DNA of 64,000 nucleotides from Deltaproteobacteria bacterium (GTDB lineage: Bacteria; Myxococcota_A; Polyangia; GCA-2747355; JADLHG01), in the NCBI GenBank assembly GCA_020848905.1, contig JADLHG010000006.1, positions 1-64,000 on the forward strand. The letters are read 5' to 3'. Shown here one piece after another: positions 10,204 to 17,823 of the stretch. The stretch's first letter is position 1. Every line of letters begins with the position of its first letter. The notes below the pieces were generated by a model. It saw only the letters and a list, made by a program, of their open reading frames with translations. It did no database searches and was not told the origin of the DNA. Made by a program: the position numbers and the translations under genes.

Positions 10204-12432
10204 CTAGGGCGGTCCCGCGCCGGCCAGGGCCCGCTGCCCGACGAGCCGGGGGAGCGCGGCGATGGCCTCCGCGAGCACCGCGTGCGTCTCGCGGGACAGG
10301 GCCTGCACCGCCTCGCGATCCGGGTGCCGGTGGCGAAGGAGGTCCGCCGTTGCGCTCTGCAGCGCGTTCCAGGCCTCGGAGAGCAGGCCGCGGTCGATGA
10401 GGTGCGCGCGGAGCTCGCACTCCGTCTCGTAGTCGGACTCGGGGCGGCGCCCCACCGCCTCGAGGAGCGTGCGCGCGAGGCTGTAGTGGGTTCGCCCCAG
10501 CGTGACCAGGCTGTCGGCGAGCTGGTCCCTCGCGAGGAGGCGCTCGGCCTGCGCGAGCTCGGCGCGCACGGCGTCGAGGAGGTTCGCGCTCGCGTCGAAG
10601 CCCCCGCTGGCACACTCGCCGGCGCCGAGGTCCTGCGTGCCGAATGGGGTCGCCTGTCCCCAGTCGAACTCGGCCCGCTCCCCCGCCGCGCGGAGGTCGG
10701 CAAACGGACGGAGCAGGTCGTCGAGGGTCCGCTCCGGCAGGCGCTCGGCGAACTCCGCGAAGGTCTCGTCGGGGCGCCGCTGCTGGAGGAAGAAGCGCAG
10801 CAGGGCCCCCACGGCCGGCGGAACGCGCTTCGCCGGGATGCGTAGCGAGCGACGCGCGAGGCGGGCGCGAGCACCGTCCGCGCGGCCGCCGAGGAGGAGC
10901 TGGTAGACCGGGAGCTGACGCTCGCCGAGCCGTCCGACGGCGCCGTGGAGCCCGATGCTGGCCACGTGGTGCTGCGAGCAGGCGTTCGGGCAGCCGCTCA
11001 CCTTGATCGACACGCCGCGAAGCGACGCGAGGCCGCCCTCCCGGGCGAAGGCCTCGAGCTCCTCGCGAAGCGCGCGCGCCAGGCCCTTCGACGAAGTCAG
11101 GCCCAGGTTGCAGGTGTCGGCCCCCGGGCAGGCGGTCACGTCCAGCGCCGTCCCCGCGGCCGGCTCGCCGAGTCCGAGGCGAGTGAGGGCCTGATAGAGC
11201 GGGACGAGCTCCACGCGCGCGACGTGCGGGAGGACGAGGTTCTGGTCGATGGAGAGGCGCGCCTCGTCGGCGCTGAAGCGCGTCACGAGCTCGGCGATCG
11301 CCCGCAGCGTGGTGGCGGACAGGTCGCCCAGGGGGACCTGCACGGTGACGAGGGCGCGTTCCGGGTCGCGATGGGCGCGCACGGCCAGCCGCTGCCACGA
11401 GGGGAAGGGAGGGTCCTGACCCTCCGTCTCGGCGGGCTCCGGCGCCCAGTCCGCGCGAGGGGGCGGCAGGGTGACGAGCCCGTCCAGGTGTCGCCGCACG
11501 AGAGGAGCGCTCTCGCGAGGCACGTGGTCGAGGAGCTCGGCGTCCGCCAGCTCGGCGCGCGTGAGGGTCGCGCGGGCGTGGGCGACCGCTTCGCGGAAGG
11601 CCTCGATGCCGAGCTTGGCCACCACGAACTTCAGGCGGGAGCGGTTGCGGTTCCGGCGGTTGCCGTGCGCGGCGTAGACGCGGAGGACCGCCGCCACCGT
11701 CGGGAGGAGCTCCTCCACGGGGACGAAGTCCGTCAGTACCTGGGCCAGATAGGGGGCCGGGCCGAGGCCACCGCCCACCAGCACCTGAAAGCCGGGGCGG
11801 ACCCCTCCATCGCGCTCGACGATCCGGCCGAGCAGGCCCAGGTCGTGGATCGGCGTCGCGGCGCAGTCCTCCGGGCAGCCCGAGAAGGCGAGCTTGAACT
11901 TGCGCGCGAGCTGCTGGTTCGCCGGGCGACGCAAGAGGAACTCGGCCGTGGCGACCGCGTAGGGCTCCACCGGGAAGGGCTCGTCGGCGAGCAGCCCCGA
12001 GAGCGGGCAGGCCGTGACGTTGCGGACCGAGTTGAAGCAGGCCTCGCGGGTGGTGATCCCCGCGGCGGCGAGCTCGCGCAGCAAGGCGGGCGCCCTGTCG
12101 AGCGGCACGTCGTAGAGCTGGACGTCCTGGCGGGTCGTCAGGTGCGCGGTGCCGTTGCCGTGCGCTTCGGCGGCGTCGGCCACCGCGCGGAGCTGGGCGC
12201 CGGTGACTCGCCCCGCTGGCAGCTTCAGCCGCACCATGTGTCGGCCCGGCTGCCTTTGCCCGTATACGCCGTAGATGAGCCGCAGGGCGCGAAAACGCTC
12301 TTCGGGGAGCTCCCCGCGCCGAAATAGCTCGAGCTCCGCCTCGAAGGCGTCGAGCTCTGCGGTGGCCGCGTCGACGCCGCGCCCCGCGGCTGCGACGGGA
12401 TCGGGAATCGCCTGTCCCTCGTCTCGGTCCAT
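10204..12432 (-). CDS. Siroheme/4Fe-4S nitrite/sulfite reductase with extra C-terminal domain
   Basis: A 742-residue hemoprotein that should reduce sulfite (or nitrite) by six electrons. Two ferredoxin-like halves and two siroheme-binding halves are visible. The cluster/siroheme cysteines are C435 and C441 (TACPGADTCNLG) and C481 and C485 (VSGCPNACSQHH). The N-terminal half retains TACPLSGLL and FSGCPEDCA. Residues from about 575 to 742 form an Ala/Leu/Glu-rich helical extension (GAGECASGGF, then LLARDQLADSLVTLGRTHY) absent from ordinary enzymes and reminiscent of HEPN domains. Its start overlaps the cobA stop as TGATG, implying translational coupling. The neighbour cysH favours sulfite as substrate. 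Confidence 0.9.
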   Translation of the reverse strand: MDRDEGQAIPDPVAAAGRGVDAATAELDAFEAELELFRRGELPEERFRALRLIYGVYGQRQPGRHMVRLKLPAGRVTGAQLRAVADAAEAHGNGTAHLTTRQDVQLYDVPLDRAPALLRELAAAGITTREACFNSVRNVTACPLSGLLADEPFPVEPYAVATAEFLLRRPANQQLARKFKLAFSGCPEDCAATPIHDLGLLGRIVERDGGVRPGFQVLVGGGLGPAPYLAQVLTDFVPVEELLPTVAAVLRVYAAHGNRRNRNRSRLKFVVAKLGIEAFREAVAHARATLTRAELADAELLDHVPRESAPLVRRHLDGLVTLPPPRADWAPEPAETEGQDPPFPSWQRLAVRAHRDPERALVTVQVPLGDLSATTLRAIAELVTRFSADEARLSIDQNLVLPHVARVELVPLYQALTRLGLGEPAAGTALDVTACPGADTCNLGLTSSKGLARALREELEAFAREGGLASLRGVSIKVSGCPNACSQHHVASIGLHGAVGRLGERQLPVYQLLLGGRADGARARLARRSLRIPAKRVPPAVGALLRFFLQQRRPDETFAEFAERLPERTLDDLLRPFADLRAAGERAEFDWGQATPFGTQDLGAGECASGGFDASANLLDAVRAELAQAERLLARDQLADSLVTLGRTHYSLARTLLEAVGRRPESDYETECELRAHLIDRGLLSEAWNALQSATADLLRHRHPDREAVQALSRETHAVLAEAIAALPRLVGQRALAGAGPP

Positions 12433-13511
12433 CACGCCCTCCTCTCCTCGCGCGGGACCTGGTCCTCGGCGCGTCGCTGCGTTGTTTCTCCGAGCTGGCT
12501 CGCGAGCGCCACCGTGGGGCCCACGACGACGAGCGTCGGTCCGCCGCGCCGTCCGTCTCCCAGCCGCACGAGCTCGTCCACGGTGCCGAGGTGTGCCCGC
12601 GCCGACGGGAGCGACCCGCTCTCCAGCACAGCCGCCGGCGTGTCCGCCGCGAGCCCCGCCGCGAGCAGCGCTCGCCTCAGGCCCTCGAGCTCCGCGCCGG
12701 CCATGAAGACGACCAGGGTCTCGGCGTGCGCCGCGAGCCCGGCGAGCCGCGCCCGAGGTCGCGCGCTCTCGAGCTCGTGCGCCGTGACGAAGACCGCCGA
12801 GCTGGAGAGTCCCCGGTGCGTGAGCGGGATCCCCGCCAGCGAGGGGACCGCCAGGCCCGACGACACGCCGGGTACCACCTCGCACGCGATGCCGTGTCGC
12901 GCGAGCGCCAGCGCCTCTTCGCCACCGCGTCCGAAGACGAAGGGGTCGCCCCCCTTGAGCCGGACCACGCGACGACCGCGCCGCGCCTCCGCGACGAGCT
13001 GCGCCTCGATCGCCTCCTGCCCCACGGGGCACTGCCCTCGACGCTTTCCCACGTCCACGAGGCGCGTGCCGGGTGCGCAGAGCCGGAGCACCGCGGCCGA
13101 GACGAGCGCGTCGTGCAGCACGACCTCGGCCTGCTGCAGCCGCTCCACGGCGCGGAGGGTGAGAAGGTCCGGCGCTCCGGGGCCCGCGCCGACCAGGGAG
13201 ACGCTGCCCGGCCCCGACCCCCGGCGACCGACGCCTCCACCCCGCCGAGACCTCTCGGTGCGGCGAAGGGCCGCCTCGAGCTCGACGAGGTGAGACGCCG
13301 CGTCGCCGGGAACCGGGGCGCTTCGGGCCACCTCCACCAGACCACGCAGAAGGCGTTCTCCCAGCGCCGCGGCGCCGGAATCGCCGCGACTCTGCCGGAT
13401 GATCCATTCGTGCAGCCGAGCGGCGGCCGCCTCGAGGGAGAGCTCGCCCCCCCGCGGCGGGTGCAGGTCGCGCACCGGACCAGCTGCTCGTTTCACGTTG
13501 GCTGCGCTCAT
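12432..13511 (-). CDS. cobA: Uroporphyrinogen-III C-methyltransferase (siroheme synthesis)
   Basis: A 359-residue protein whose residues from about 103 onward are a complete SAM-dependent uroporphyrin-III methyltransferase: VSLVGAGPGAPDLLTLRA, VVRLKGGDPFVFGRGGEE, VVPGVSSGLAVPSLAGIPLT and VFMAGAELEGL. It makes precorrin-2, the precursor of the siroheme needed by the next gene. The first 100 residues are an unusual helical, Ala/Arg-rich extension not typical of CobA or of the CysG dehydrogenase module, and a ferrochelatase/dehydrogenase domain is missing. First gene of the sulfur operon. Its ATG lies 30 bases after a terminator that ends the leader, so expression should depend on read-through. 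Confidence 0.9.
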   Translation of the reverse strand: MSAANVKRAAGPVRDLHPPRGGELSLEAAAARLHEWIIRQSRGDSGAAALGERLLRGLVEVARSAPVPGDAASHLVELEAALRRTERSRRGGGVGRRGSGPGSVSLVGAGPGAPDLLTLRAVERLQQAEVVLHDALVSAAVLRLCAPGTRLVDVGKRRGQCPVGQEAIEAQLVAEARRGRRVVRLKGGDPFVFGRGGEEALALARHGIACEVVPGVSSGLAVPSLAGIPLTHRGLSSSAVFVTAHELESARPRARLAGLAAHAETLVVFMAGAELEGLRRALLAAGLAADTPAAVLESGSLPSARAHLGTVDELVRLGDGRRGGPTLVVVGPTVALASQLGETTQRRAEDQVPREERRA

Positions 13512-13540
13512 CGCCTCACTCCCACCGACTTCCGATCGCC

Positions 13541-13577
13541 AAAAAAAAGCCCGCGCCCTCGTCGTCGAGGGGCGGGC
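13541..13577 (-). terminator. Intrinsic terminator 2 (attenuator just before cobA)
   Basis: On the minus strand a G/C-rich stem (GCCCGC and CCCTCG pairing with CGAGGG and GCGGGC, one bulged C, loop ACGA) is followed by eight T residues. It lies after a Cys-rich short ORF and only 30 bases before the cobA ATG, the position expected of an attenuator. A segment just after the Cys codons (GCGGGTC) can pair with the 5' arm (GGCCCGC), counting G-U pairs, so a competing antiterminator is possible. Confidence 0.88.
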
Positions 13578-13611
13578 CGCGTTCTCGGGAACCTTCGAGG
13601 GCTGTCAGTCG

Positions 13612-13764
13612 CTAGGTACGATCCTGCTCCTTCGCGCGCTGACCGCTTCCGGTCCCCGGCGGACCCGCGCCGGGACACGGACAGCTACACCGGCAGACCT
13701 CCCCCGGACGCGCATCCGCGACGGGCGCGCCGAGCTGCCGGGTGTCGTGGGTCGAGCTGTTCAC
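13612..13764 (-). CDS. Cys-rich leader peptide 2 (putative attenuator ORF)
   Basis: A 50-codon frame starting at GTG 13764, with GGAG six bases upstream, ending at TAG 13612-13614. Its middle reads GEVCRCSCPCPGAG: four Cys codons alternating with one other residue, all TGC or TGT. It ends 34 bases before terminator 2. Directly after the Cys codons the RNA can form a strong hairpin (GTCCCGGCG with CGCCGGGGAC). This is the arrangement of a ribosome-mediated transcription attenuator that reads cysteinyl-tRNA supply. The start is uncertain, since the frame is also open further upstream, but the Cys run and its position are clear. Confidence 0.6.
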   Translation of the reverse strand: MNSSTHDTRQLGAPVADARPGEVCRCSCPCPGAGPPGTGSGQRAKEQDRT

Positions 13765-13801
13765 GCGTTCTCCGTCATCCGTTGCCGCGCCCCTTCGGGC
13801 G

Positions 13802-13833
13802 AAAAAAAAGCCCCTCACGCTGTCGTGGGGGGC
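13802..13833 (-). terminator. Intrinsic terminator 1 (upstream attenuator)
   Basis: Minus-strand hairpin GCCCC-C-CACG / ACAG loop / CGTG-A-GGGGC with a single C-A mismatch, followed by eight T residues. It lies 50 bases beyond the first Cys-rich leader ORF. The sequence GGGGGCC overlapping the end of the Cys codons of that ORF is perfectly complementary to GGCCCCC in the 5' arm, so an alternative pairing that breaks the terminator is available. Confidence 0.85.
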
Positions 13834-13883
13834 CTCAGGGATTGCTCTTCGGTACCGGGCTTCGCGGGAGGCGCTGCTCGCCG

Positions 13884-13952
13884 TTACGCTGGGCGCCGGG
13901 CCGAGGGCAAAAGGCCCCCTCCCGGACAGCGACAGCTACAGTTGCGACGCAT
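13884..13952 (-). CDS. Cys-rich leader peptide 1 (22 residues, putative attenuator ORF)
   Basis: A 22-residue ORF from ATG 13952 to TAA 13884-13886, with GGGTGAG about nine bases upstream of the start. The peptide begins MRRNCSCRCPGGG: three Cys codons (all TGT) alternate with Ser and Arg, as in leader peptide 2 (CRCSCPC). It sits 43 bases downstream of a TTGACA box and 50 bases before terminator 1. No domain is expected; the act of translating it is probably the function. Poly-cysteine leader ORFs controlling Cys genes are known from mycobacteria; a tandem pair with intrinsic terminators is inferred here from sequence only. Confidence 0.72.
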   Translation of the reverse strand: MRRNCSCRCPGGGLLPSARRPA

Positions 13953-13971
13953 TTCGAAGCTCACCCTTTCA

Positions 13972-14000
13972 CCATGATCGACGGGCCGCAGATCTGTCAA
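13972..14000 (-). promoter_or_regulatory. Putative sigma-70 promoter of the sulfur operon leader
   Basis: A perfect minus-strand -35 box TTGACA at 14000-13995 is followed after 17 bases by TCATGG, a poor -10 match (GATCAT two bases earlier is an alternative). Transcription would start near 13965, just ahead of leader peptide 1, giving a leader of about 450 bases before cobA. Confidence 0.5.
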
Positions 14001-14109
14001 GACGGGCATGCGCGAAAAAGTGCGCGCGCGCTCGAAGCTCGCTACGCTGACGTGGGGCGATGAAACCGCAGGTGCGACAGATGGCGCACCTGGCCCGATG
14101 GAGGATGCG

Positions 14110-14469
14110 ATGAACGTAGCGCGAGCCTTAATTCTGGGAATCGTCCTCGGTGCCGGGGTCGTCGGGGCCGGGTGCGGCAGCTCCGTCGGCGTGACGGGCC
14201 GCGAGGTGGGCGGCACGTGCAGCCCCGCCGAGCCGTGCGATACGGGCTCCATCTGTCTGCTCGAAGGAGATTTCCCCGGCGGCATGTGCTCGATCTATTG
14301 CGCTGCAGGCGACCAGGCCTGCCCCGCGGGGAGCGTGTGCGTGAACAAGTCCGGCGGTCTCTGCTTGCCCGCCTGCGCCTCCCCCGCCGACTGCCGGGGC
14401 GGCTACACCTGCAAGGGCAAGAAGCGCATGTTCGCCGGAGGCGAGGCGCTGGTCTGTATCAAGGACTGA
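14110..14469 (+). CDS. Small Cys-rich lipoprotein
   Basis: A 119-residue exported lipoprotein of unknown function. The signal sequence MNVARALILGIVLGAGVVGAGC ends in lipobox VGAGC, and about ten Cys follow in spaced pairs (GTCSPAEPCDTGSICL, SIYCAAGDQACPAGSVC, CASPADCRGGYTC), suggesting a small disulfide-stabilised EGF-like or knottin-like surface domain. ATG 14110 is chosen because GGAGG lies five bases upstream; ATG 14098 is in frame but has no ribosome site. It is divergent from the sulfur operon leader and may stand alone. Confidence 0.75.
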   Translation: MNVARALILGIVLGAGVVGAGCGSSVGVTGREVGGTCSPAEPCDTGSICLLEGDFPGGMCSIYCAAGDQACPAGSVCVNKSGGLCLPACASPADCRGGYTCKGKKRMFAGGEALVCIKD

Positions 14470-14520
14470 GGCGAGCGCGCTTCCCGGTCTATCGCACGCG
14501 GGCCCCTTCCTCCCTCTTGG

Positions 14521-14550
14521 TTGACAGCGACACCTGGCGACGCATAGTAG
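14521..14550 (+). promoter_or_regulatory. Putative promoter of the S9 peptidase gene
   Basis: TTGACA at 14521-14526 and TAGTAG at 14545-14550 are separated by 18 bases. They lie 46 bases before the peptidase start and just after the preceding lipoprotein gene. The -35 is perfect; the -10 is a weak match. Confidence 0.45.
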
Positions 14551-14595
14551 CGGCGTCCACCCCATTAGAATGCGGGGTCGGGCAAGGCTCCGGCG

Positions 14596-16848
14596 ATGGC
14601 GCGGAGCGGGAGGCGCCGCGTGAAGACCAGGATGAAGGCGACCGAGGGTAGGTACCGCGAAGGTAAGTGCCGCGCGAGGCACGCCCTGCACGGCTGGGCG
14701 GTGACCGTGATGGGCTCGCTTCTCGCCGCGGGGTGCGCTCCGAGCGCGAGCTCCCCGGCTCCGACGACGCCGACGACAACGCCGACGAGGCCGGCCGCGG
14801 CGGCGCCCGCCTCCCCGAAGGCCCGCGCCGGCTCGACTCCGCGACCGCAGCCGGCCACCAGCGCCCTGGCCCCCTTCGTCGGCGTGGACCTGCCGAACGC
14901 CGCCTGCGCGCAGCGGGACCGCGAGCTGGCCGAGGCCTACGCCCCCTATCCGGACGCCTTCGTCAACCGCGGCCTCGAGCTCTCGCCCGACGGCAAGCAC
15001 CTCCTCTTTCTGTCGAACCGCGACGGCGGAAGCCTCCAGCTCCAGCTCGGCGCCGTGAAGGCCCCCGCGAAGGAGCCGGAGGGCGTCGCCGTGGAGGCCG
15101 ATGCGGTGGGGGACGCGCGTTTCACCCCCGACGGCAAGCACCTCCTCTTCATCCGGGACCGCCGGCGCGACGAGAACTACGGGCTCTACCGGGCGAGCGG
15201 GGATGGTTCGCAGGTGGGGACCATCGCCACGAACCGGGCGCGCTTCCACCACCTGCCGCTCGTGAGCCCGGACAGCCAGACCGTCTACTACTTCACGGGC
15301 GAGCAGCGCACGGGACGCTTCGACCTCGTCTCTCAGCCCGTCGCGGGCGGGATCGAGCGGCGCCTCTTTCGCGGGCAGGGCTTTCACTTCCTCACCGACC
15401 TCAGCCCCGACGGCAAGCGCCTCCTCGTCACGAAGCTCAAGAGCCTCTCCGAGTCTGCGTTGCTGCTGATCGAGGTCGACAGCGGCAAGGTCACGCAGGT
15501 GGCCCCCTCCCCCGGGGTGAAGGCCCACGCGCGGCACGGGGTCTTCTCCGCCGACGGGAAGAGCATCTACCTCGTCACCGACGCGGGAACGCCCCGCCTC
15601 GGGCTGCGCAAGGTGGACGCCGCGACCTTCGCCCAGCAGGCCTCCTTCGTGGACCCCTTGGGCGAGGTCGCCGACGTGGAGGTCGCGCGCAAGGGGGACG
15701 GCCTCGCCGTGGTGCTGCACGCCGGCAGTCACCAGACCCTGCGGCTCCTCGATCCCGCGACCCTCGCGCCGCGGCGGCCGGTGAAGGTCCCCCTGGGGAC
15801 GGTTGACCTCGGCCGCTTCACCGCCGACGGCAAGGGGCTCGTGGTGAACCTCTCTACGCCCTCGGCACCGGGGGACGTCTTTCTCTTGGAGGTGCGAAGC
15901 GGTCGACTCCGGCCCCTGCGCCGGGACGTGCGCCCGGGGCTCAAGGCGCTCCCCAAGGTGAAGGCCACCGTCGAGCGCGTGGCCTCCTTCGACAAGACCT
16001 CCGTGCCGATGAACGTCTACCTGCCACCGCGTCTCCCCGCCGGGCGCAAGCTCCCGGTGGTGGTGCTGGTGCACGGCGGACCCGCCTCGGCCTCCTCGAT
16101 CCGCTGGAACCCCTGGGTGGCCTTCCTCGTCGGGCAGGGCCTCGCCGTGGTGGAGCCGAACGTGCGCGGCTCCACCGGCTTCGGCAAGGCCTACGAGCAG
16201 GCCGACAACGGCCGCAAGCGCATGGACGCGGTGAAGGACCTCGCGGCGGTCAACGCCTGGGTGCGCGAGCAGCCCTGGGCCGACGCGGAGCGTCTCGTGG
16301 TCGCCGGCGGAAGCTACGGCGGCTACATGACGTACATGGCGCTCGGGCATCAGCCGGCGCTCTGGCGGGCCGGCGTGGGCCTGGTGGGCGTGGTGAACCT
16401 CCGCACCTTCCTGGCCACGACCACCGGCGCGATCCGGCTCGCGTTTCGCGAGGAGTTCGGCGAGCTGCCGCAGGACGGCGCCTTTCTCGACGCCGTCTCG
16501 CCGATCCAGGCCACCGCGCGCGTGAAGGCCCCGCTCTTCGTCTACCAGGGGCAGAACGACCCCCGCGTGCCGCGCTCGGAGCAGGACCAGCTGGTCCGCG
16601 CGCTCCGAACGCGCGCCGTCCCCGTCGAATACATGGTCGCGGCCGACGAGGGGCACTCGCTCGACCAGCGCGCGAACAAGCTCGAGTTCGTGGCGCGCTC
16701 GCTCCGCTTCCTCGAGCAGCACCTCGGGCTCCCCGAGGCGCCTTCCGGGTGCAAGACCCTGCTCGAGCAGCCGGCCCACGCCAAGGAGCTCCGCGAAGCC
16801 CTGAAGCGCGCGCTCCGCCGGCCCGCCAAACCCAAGACCGTCCCCTAG
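14596..16848 (+). CDS. S9-family prolyl-oligopeptidase-like lipoprotein
   Basis: A 750-residue serine peptidase of the dipeptidyl aminopeptidase/acylaminoacyl peptidase type. A long basic N-terminus leads to a hydrophobic segment and lipobox LLAAGC (Cys47). Repeats of the form LSPDGKHLLFLSNRDGG, FTPDGKHLLFIRDR and FSADGKSIYLV mark a TolB-like beta-propeller at about 110-440. The alpha/beta hydrolase domain carries VLVHGGPASAS, nucleophile Ser573 in AGGSYGGYMT, Asp655 in QNDPRVP and His687 in DEGHSL, a complete catalytic triad. ATG 14596 has AAGG nine bases upstream; ATG 14632 also gives a lipoprotein signal. Likely extracytoplasmic. It is 24 bases ahead of the ABC exporter genes and possibly co-transcribed. 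Confidence 0.9.
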   Translation: MARSGRRRVKTRMKATEGRYREGKCRARHALHGWAVTVMGSLLAAGCAPSASSPAPTTPTTTPTRPAAAAPASPKARAGSTPRPQPATSALAPFVGVDLPNAACAQRDRELAEAYAPYPDAFVNRGLELSPDGKHLLFLSNRDGGSLQLQLGAVKAPAKEPEGVAVEADAVGDARFTPDGKHLLFIRDRRRDENYGLYRASGDGSQVGTIATNRARFHHLPLVSPDSQTVYYFTGEQRTGRFDLVSQPVAGGIERRLFRGQGFHFLTDLSPDGKRLLVTKLKSLSESALLLIEVDSGKVTQVAPSPGVKAHARHGVFSADGKSIYLVTDAGTPRLGLRKVDAATFAQQASFVDPLGEVADVEVARKGDGLAVVLHAGSHQTLRLLDPATLAPRRPVKVPLGTVDLGRFTADGKGLVVNLSTPSAPGDVFLLEVRSGRLRPLRRDVRPGLKALPKVKATVERVASFDKTSVPMNVYLPPRLPAGRKLPVVVLVHGGPASASSIRWNPWVAFLVGQGLAVVEPNVRGSTGFGKAYEQADNGRKRMDAVKDLAAVNAWVREQPWADAERLVVAGGSYGGYMTYMALGHQPALWRAGVGLVGVVNLRTFLATTTGAIRLAFREEFGELPQDGAFLDAVSPIQATARVKAPLFVYQGQNDPRVPRSEQDQLVRALRTRAVPVEYMVAADEGHSLDQRANKLEFVARSLRFLEQHLGLPEAPSGCKTLLEQPAHAKELREALKRALRRPAKPKTVP

Positions 16849-16872
16849 CGCCTCCCAGAGAAGACAGCCCCC

Positions 16873-17823
16873 ATGATCGAAGCGCTCCAGCTCAGCAAGA
16901 ACTACGGCGCGACGCGCGCCCTCAAGGGCGTGAGCTTCACCGTTCGCGCGCACGAGGTCGTCGGCCTGCTCGGCCCGAACGGCGCCGGCAAGACCACGCT
17001 CATGAAGCTCCTCACCGGGTATCTCCAGCCGAGCGACGGCACGGCGCGCGTCAACGGCGTGGACGTGGTCGAGGAGCCGCACGCGGTCCAGGCCGCCATC
17101 GGGTACTTGCCCGAGAACGTGCCCCTCTACCCCGACATGCTGGTGCAGGAGTACCTGCAGATGATCGCCGCGCTCCGCCAGGTCCCCGAGGAGCACGCGC
17201 CGCGCCTCCTCTCCGAGGCGGTGCGCGCCACCGGCATCGCCGAGTACCTCGCCCGCCCCATCGGGCAGCTCTCCAAAGGCTACCGGCAGCGCGTGGGCCT
17301 GGCGCAGGCCATCCTGCACCGCCCGCAGGTCCTGATCCTCGACGAGCCCACGACCGGCCTCGACCCGAACCAGATCGTCGAGATCCGGCACCTCATCCGG
17401 CAGCTCGCAGCGCACAGCACTGTGCTCCTCTCCACGCACATCCTCTCCGAGGTGGAGCTGACCTGCGAGCGCGCCCTGATCATCATGGACGGTGAGCTGC
17501 GCACCGATGCGCGCCTCTCCGAGCTCAGGGAGAGCCGCGCCGCGGTCGTGCGGCTCGTGGGCGCCCCCGACGACGCGCCGGCGGCCTTGCGCGGCCTTAC
17601 GGGGGTCACGGAGGTGGCCGTGGACGAGGCGCCCGAGGGGGTCACGGCCTTCCGCGTGGTGGGCGAGGGACGCGAGCTCTGTCCGGCGATCTACGACCTG
17701 GCACGCGAACGCGGCTGGAGACTCGCGGAGCTGCGCCCCGACGCGCAGACGCTCGAGGCCGTCTTCCGGGGCCTCGCCGACCGGCGCGACGCGGCGACCC
17801 CCACCGTGGGAGCGGACCGATGA
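16873..17823 (+). CDS. ABC transporter ATP-binding protein (GldA-like)
   Basis: A 316-residue ABC-2-type ATPase. Walker A is GLLGPNGAGKTTLMKLL near residue 35, the signature is IGQLSKGYRQRVGLAQA near 130, Walker B is VLILDEPTTGLDPNQI, and the H-loop is STHILSEVE. The C-terminal 90 residues are the usual accessory domain of this subgroup. It should power the permease encoded by the next gene, which it overlaps by 4 bases (ATGA). The gene order ATPase, permease plus GldG domain, DUF4340 matches exporter loci called Gld in gliding Bacteroidetes, but the substrate here is unknown. Confidence 0.92.
   Translation: MIEALQLSKNYGATRALKGVSFTVRAHEVVGLLGPNGAGKTTLMKLLTGYLQPSDGTARVNGVDVVEEPHAVQAAIGYLPENVPLYPDMLVQEYLQMIAALRQVPEEHAPRLLSEAVRATGIAEYLARPIGQLSKGYRQRVGLAQAILHRPQVLILDEPTTGLDPNQIVEIRHLIRQLAAHSTVLLSTHILSEVELTCERALIIMDGELRTDARLSELRESRAAVVRLVGAPDDAPAALRGLTGVTEVAVDEAPEGVTAFRVVGEGRELCPAIYDLARERGWRLAELRPDAQTLEAVFRGLADRRDAATPTVGADR

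Noticed and set aside
13541-14000. SAM or cobalamin riboswitch ahead of cobA
   Set aside because: Considered because of the long leader and terminators, but I could not find the conserved cores of these riboswitches. The Cys-codon ORFs explain the arrangement better.
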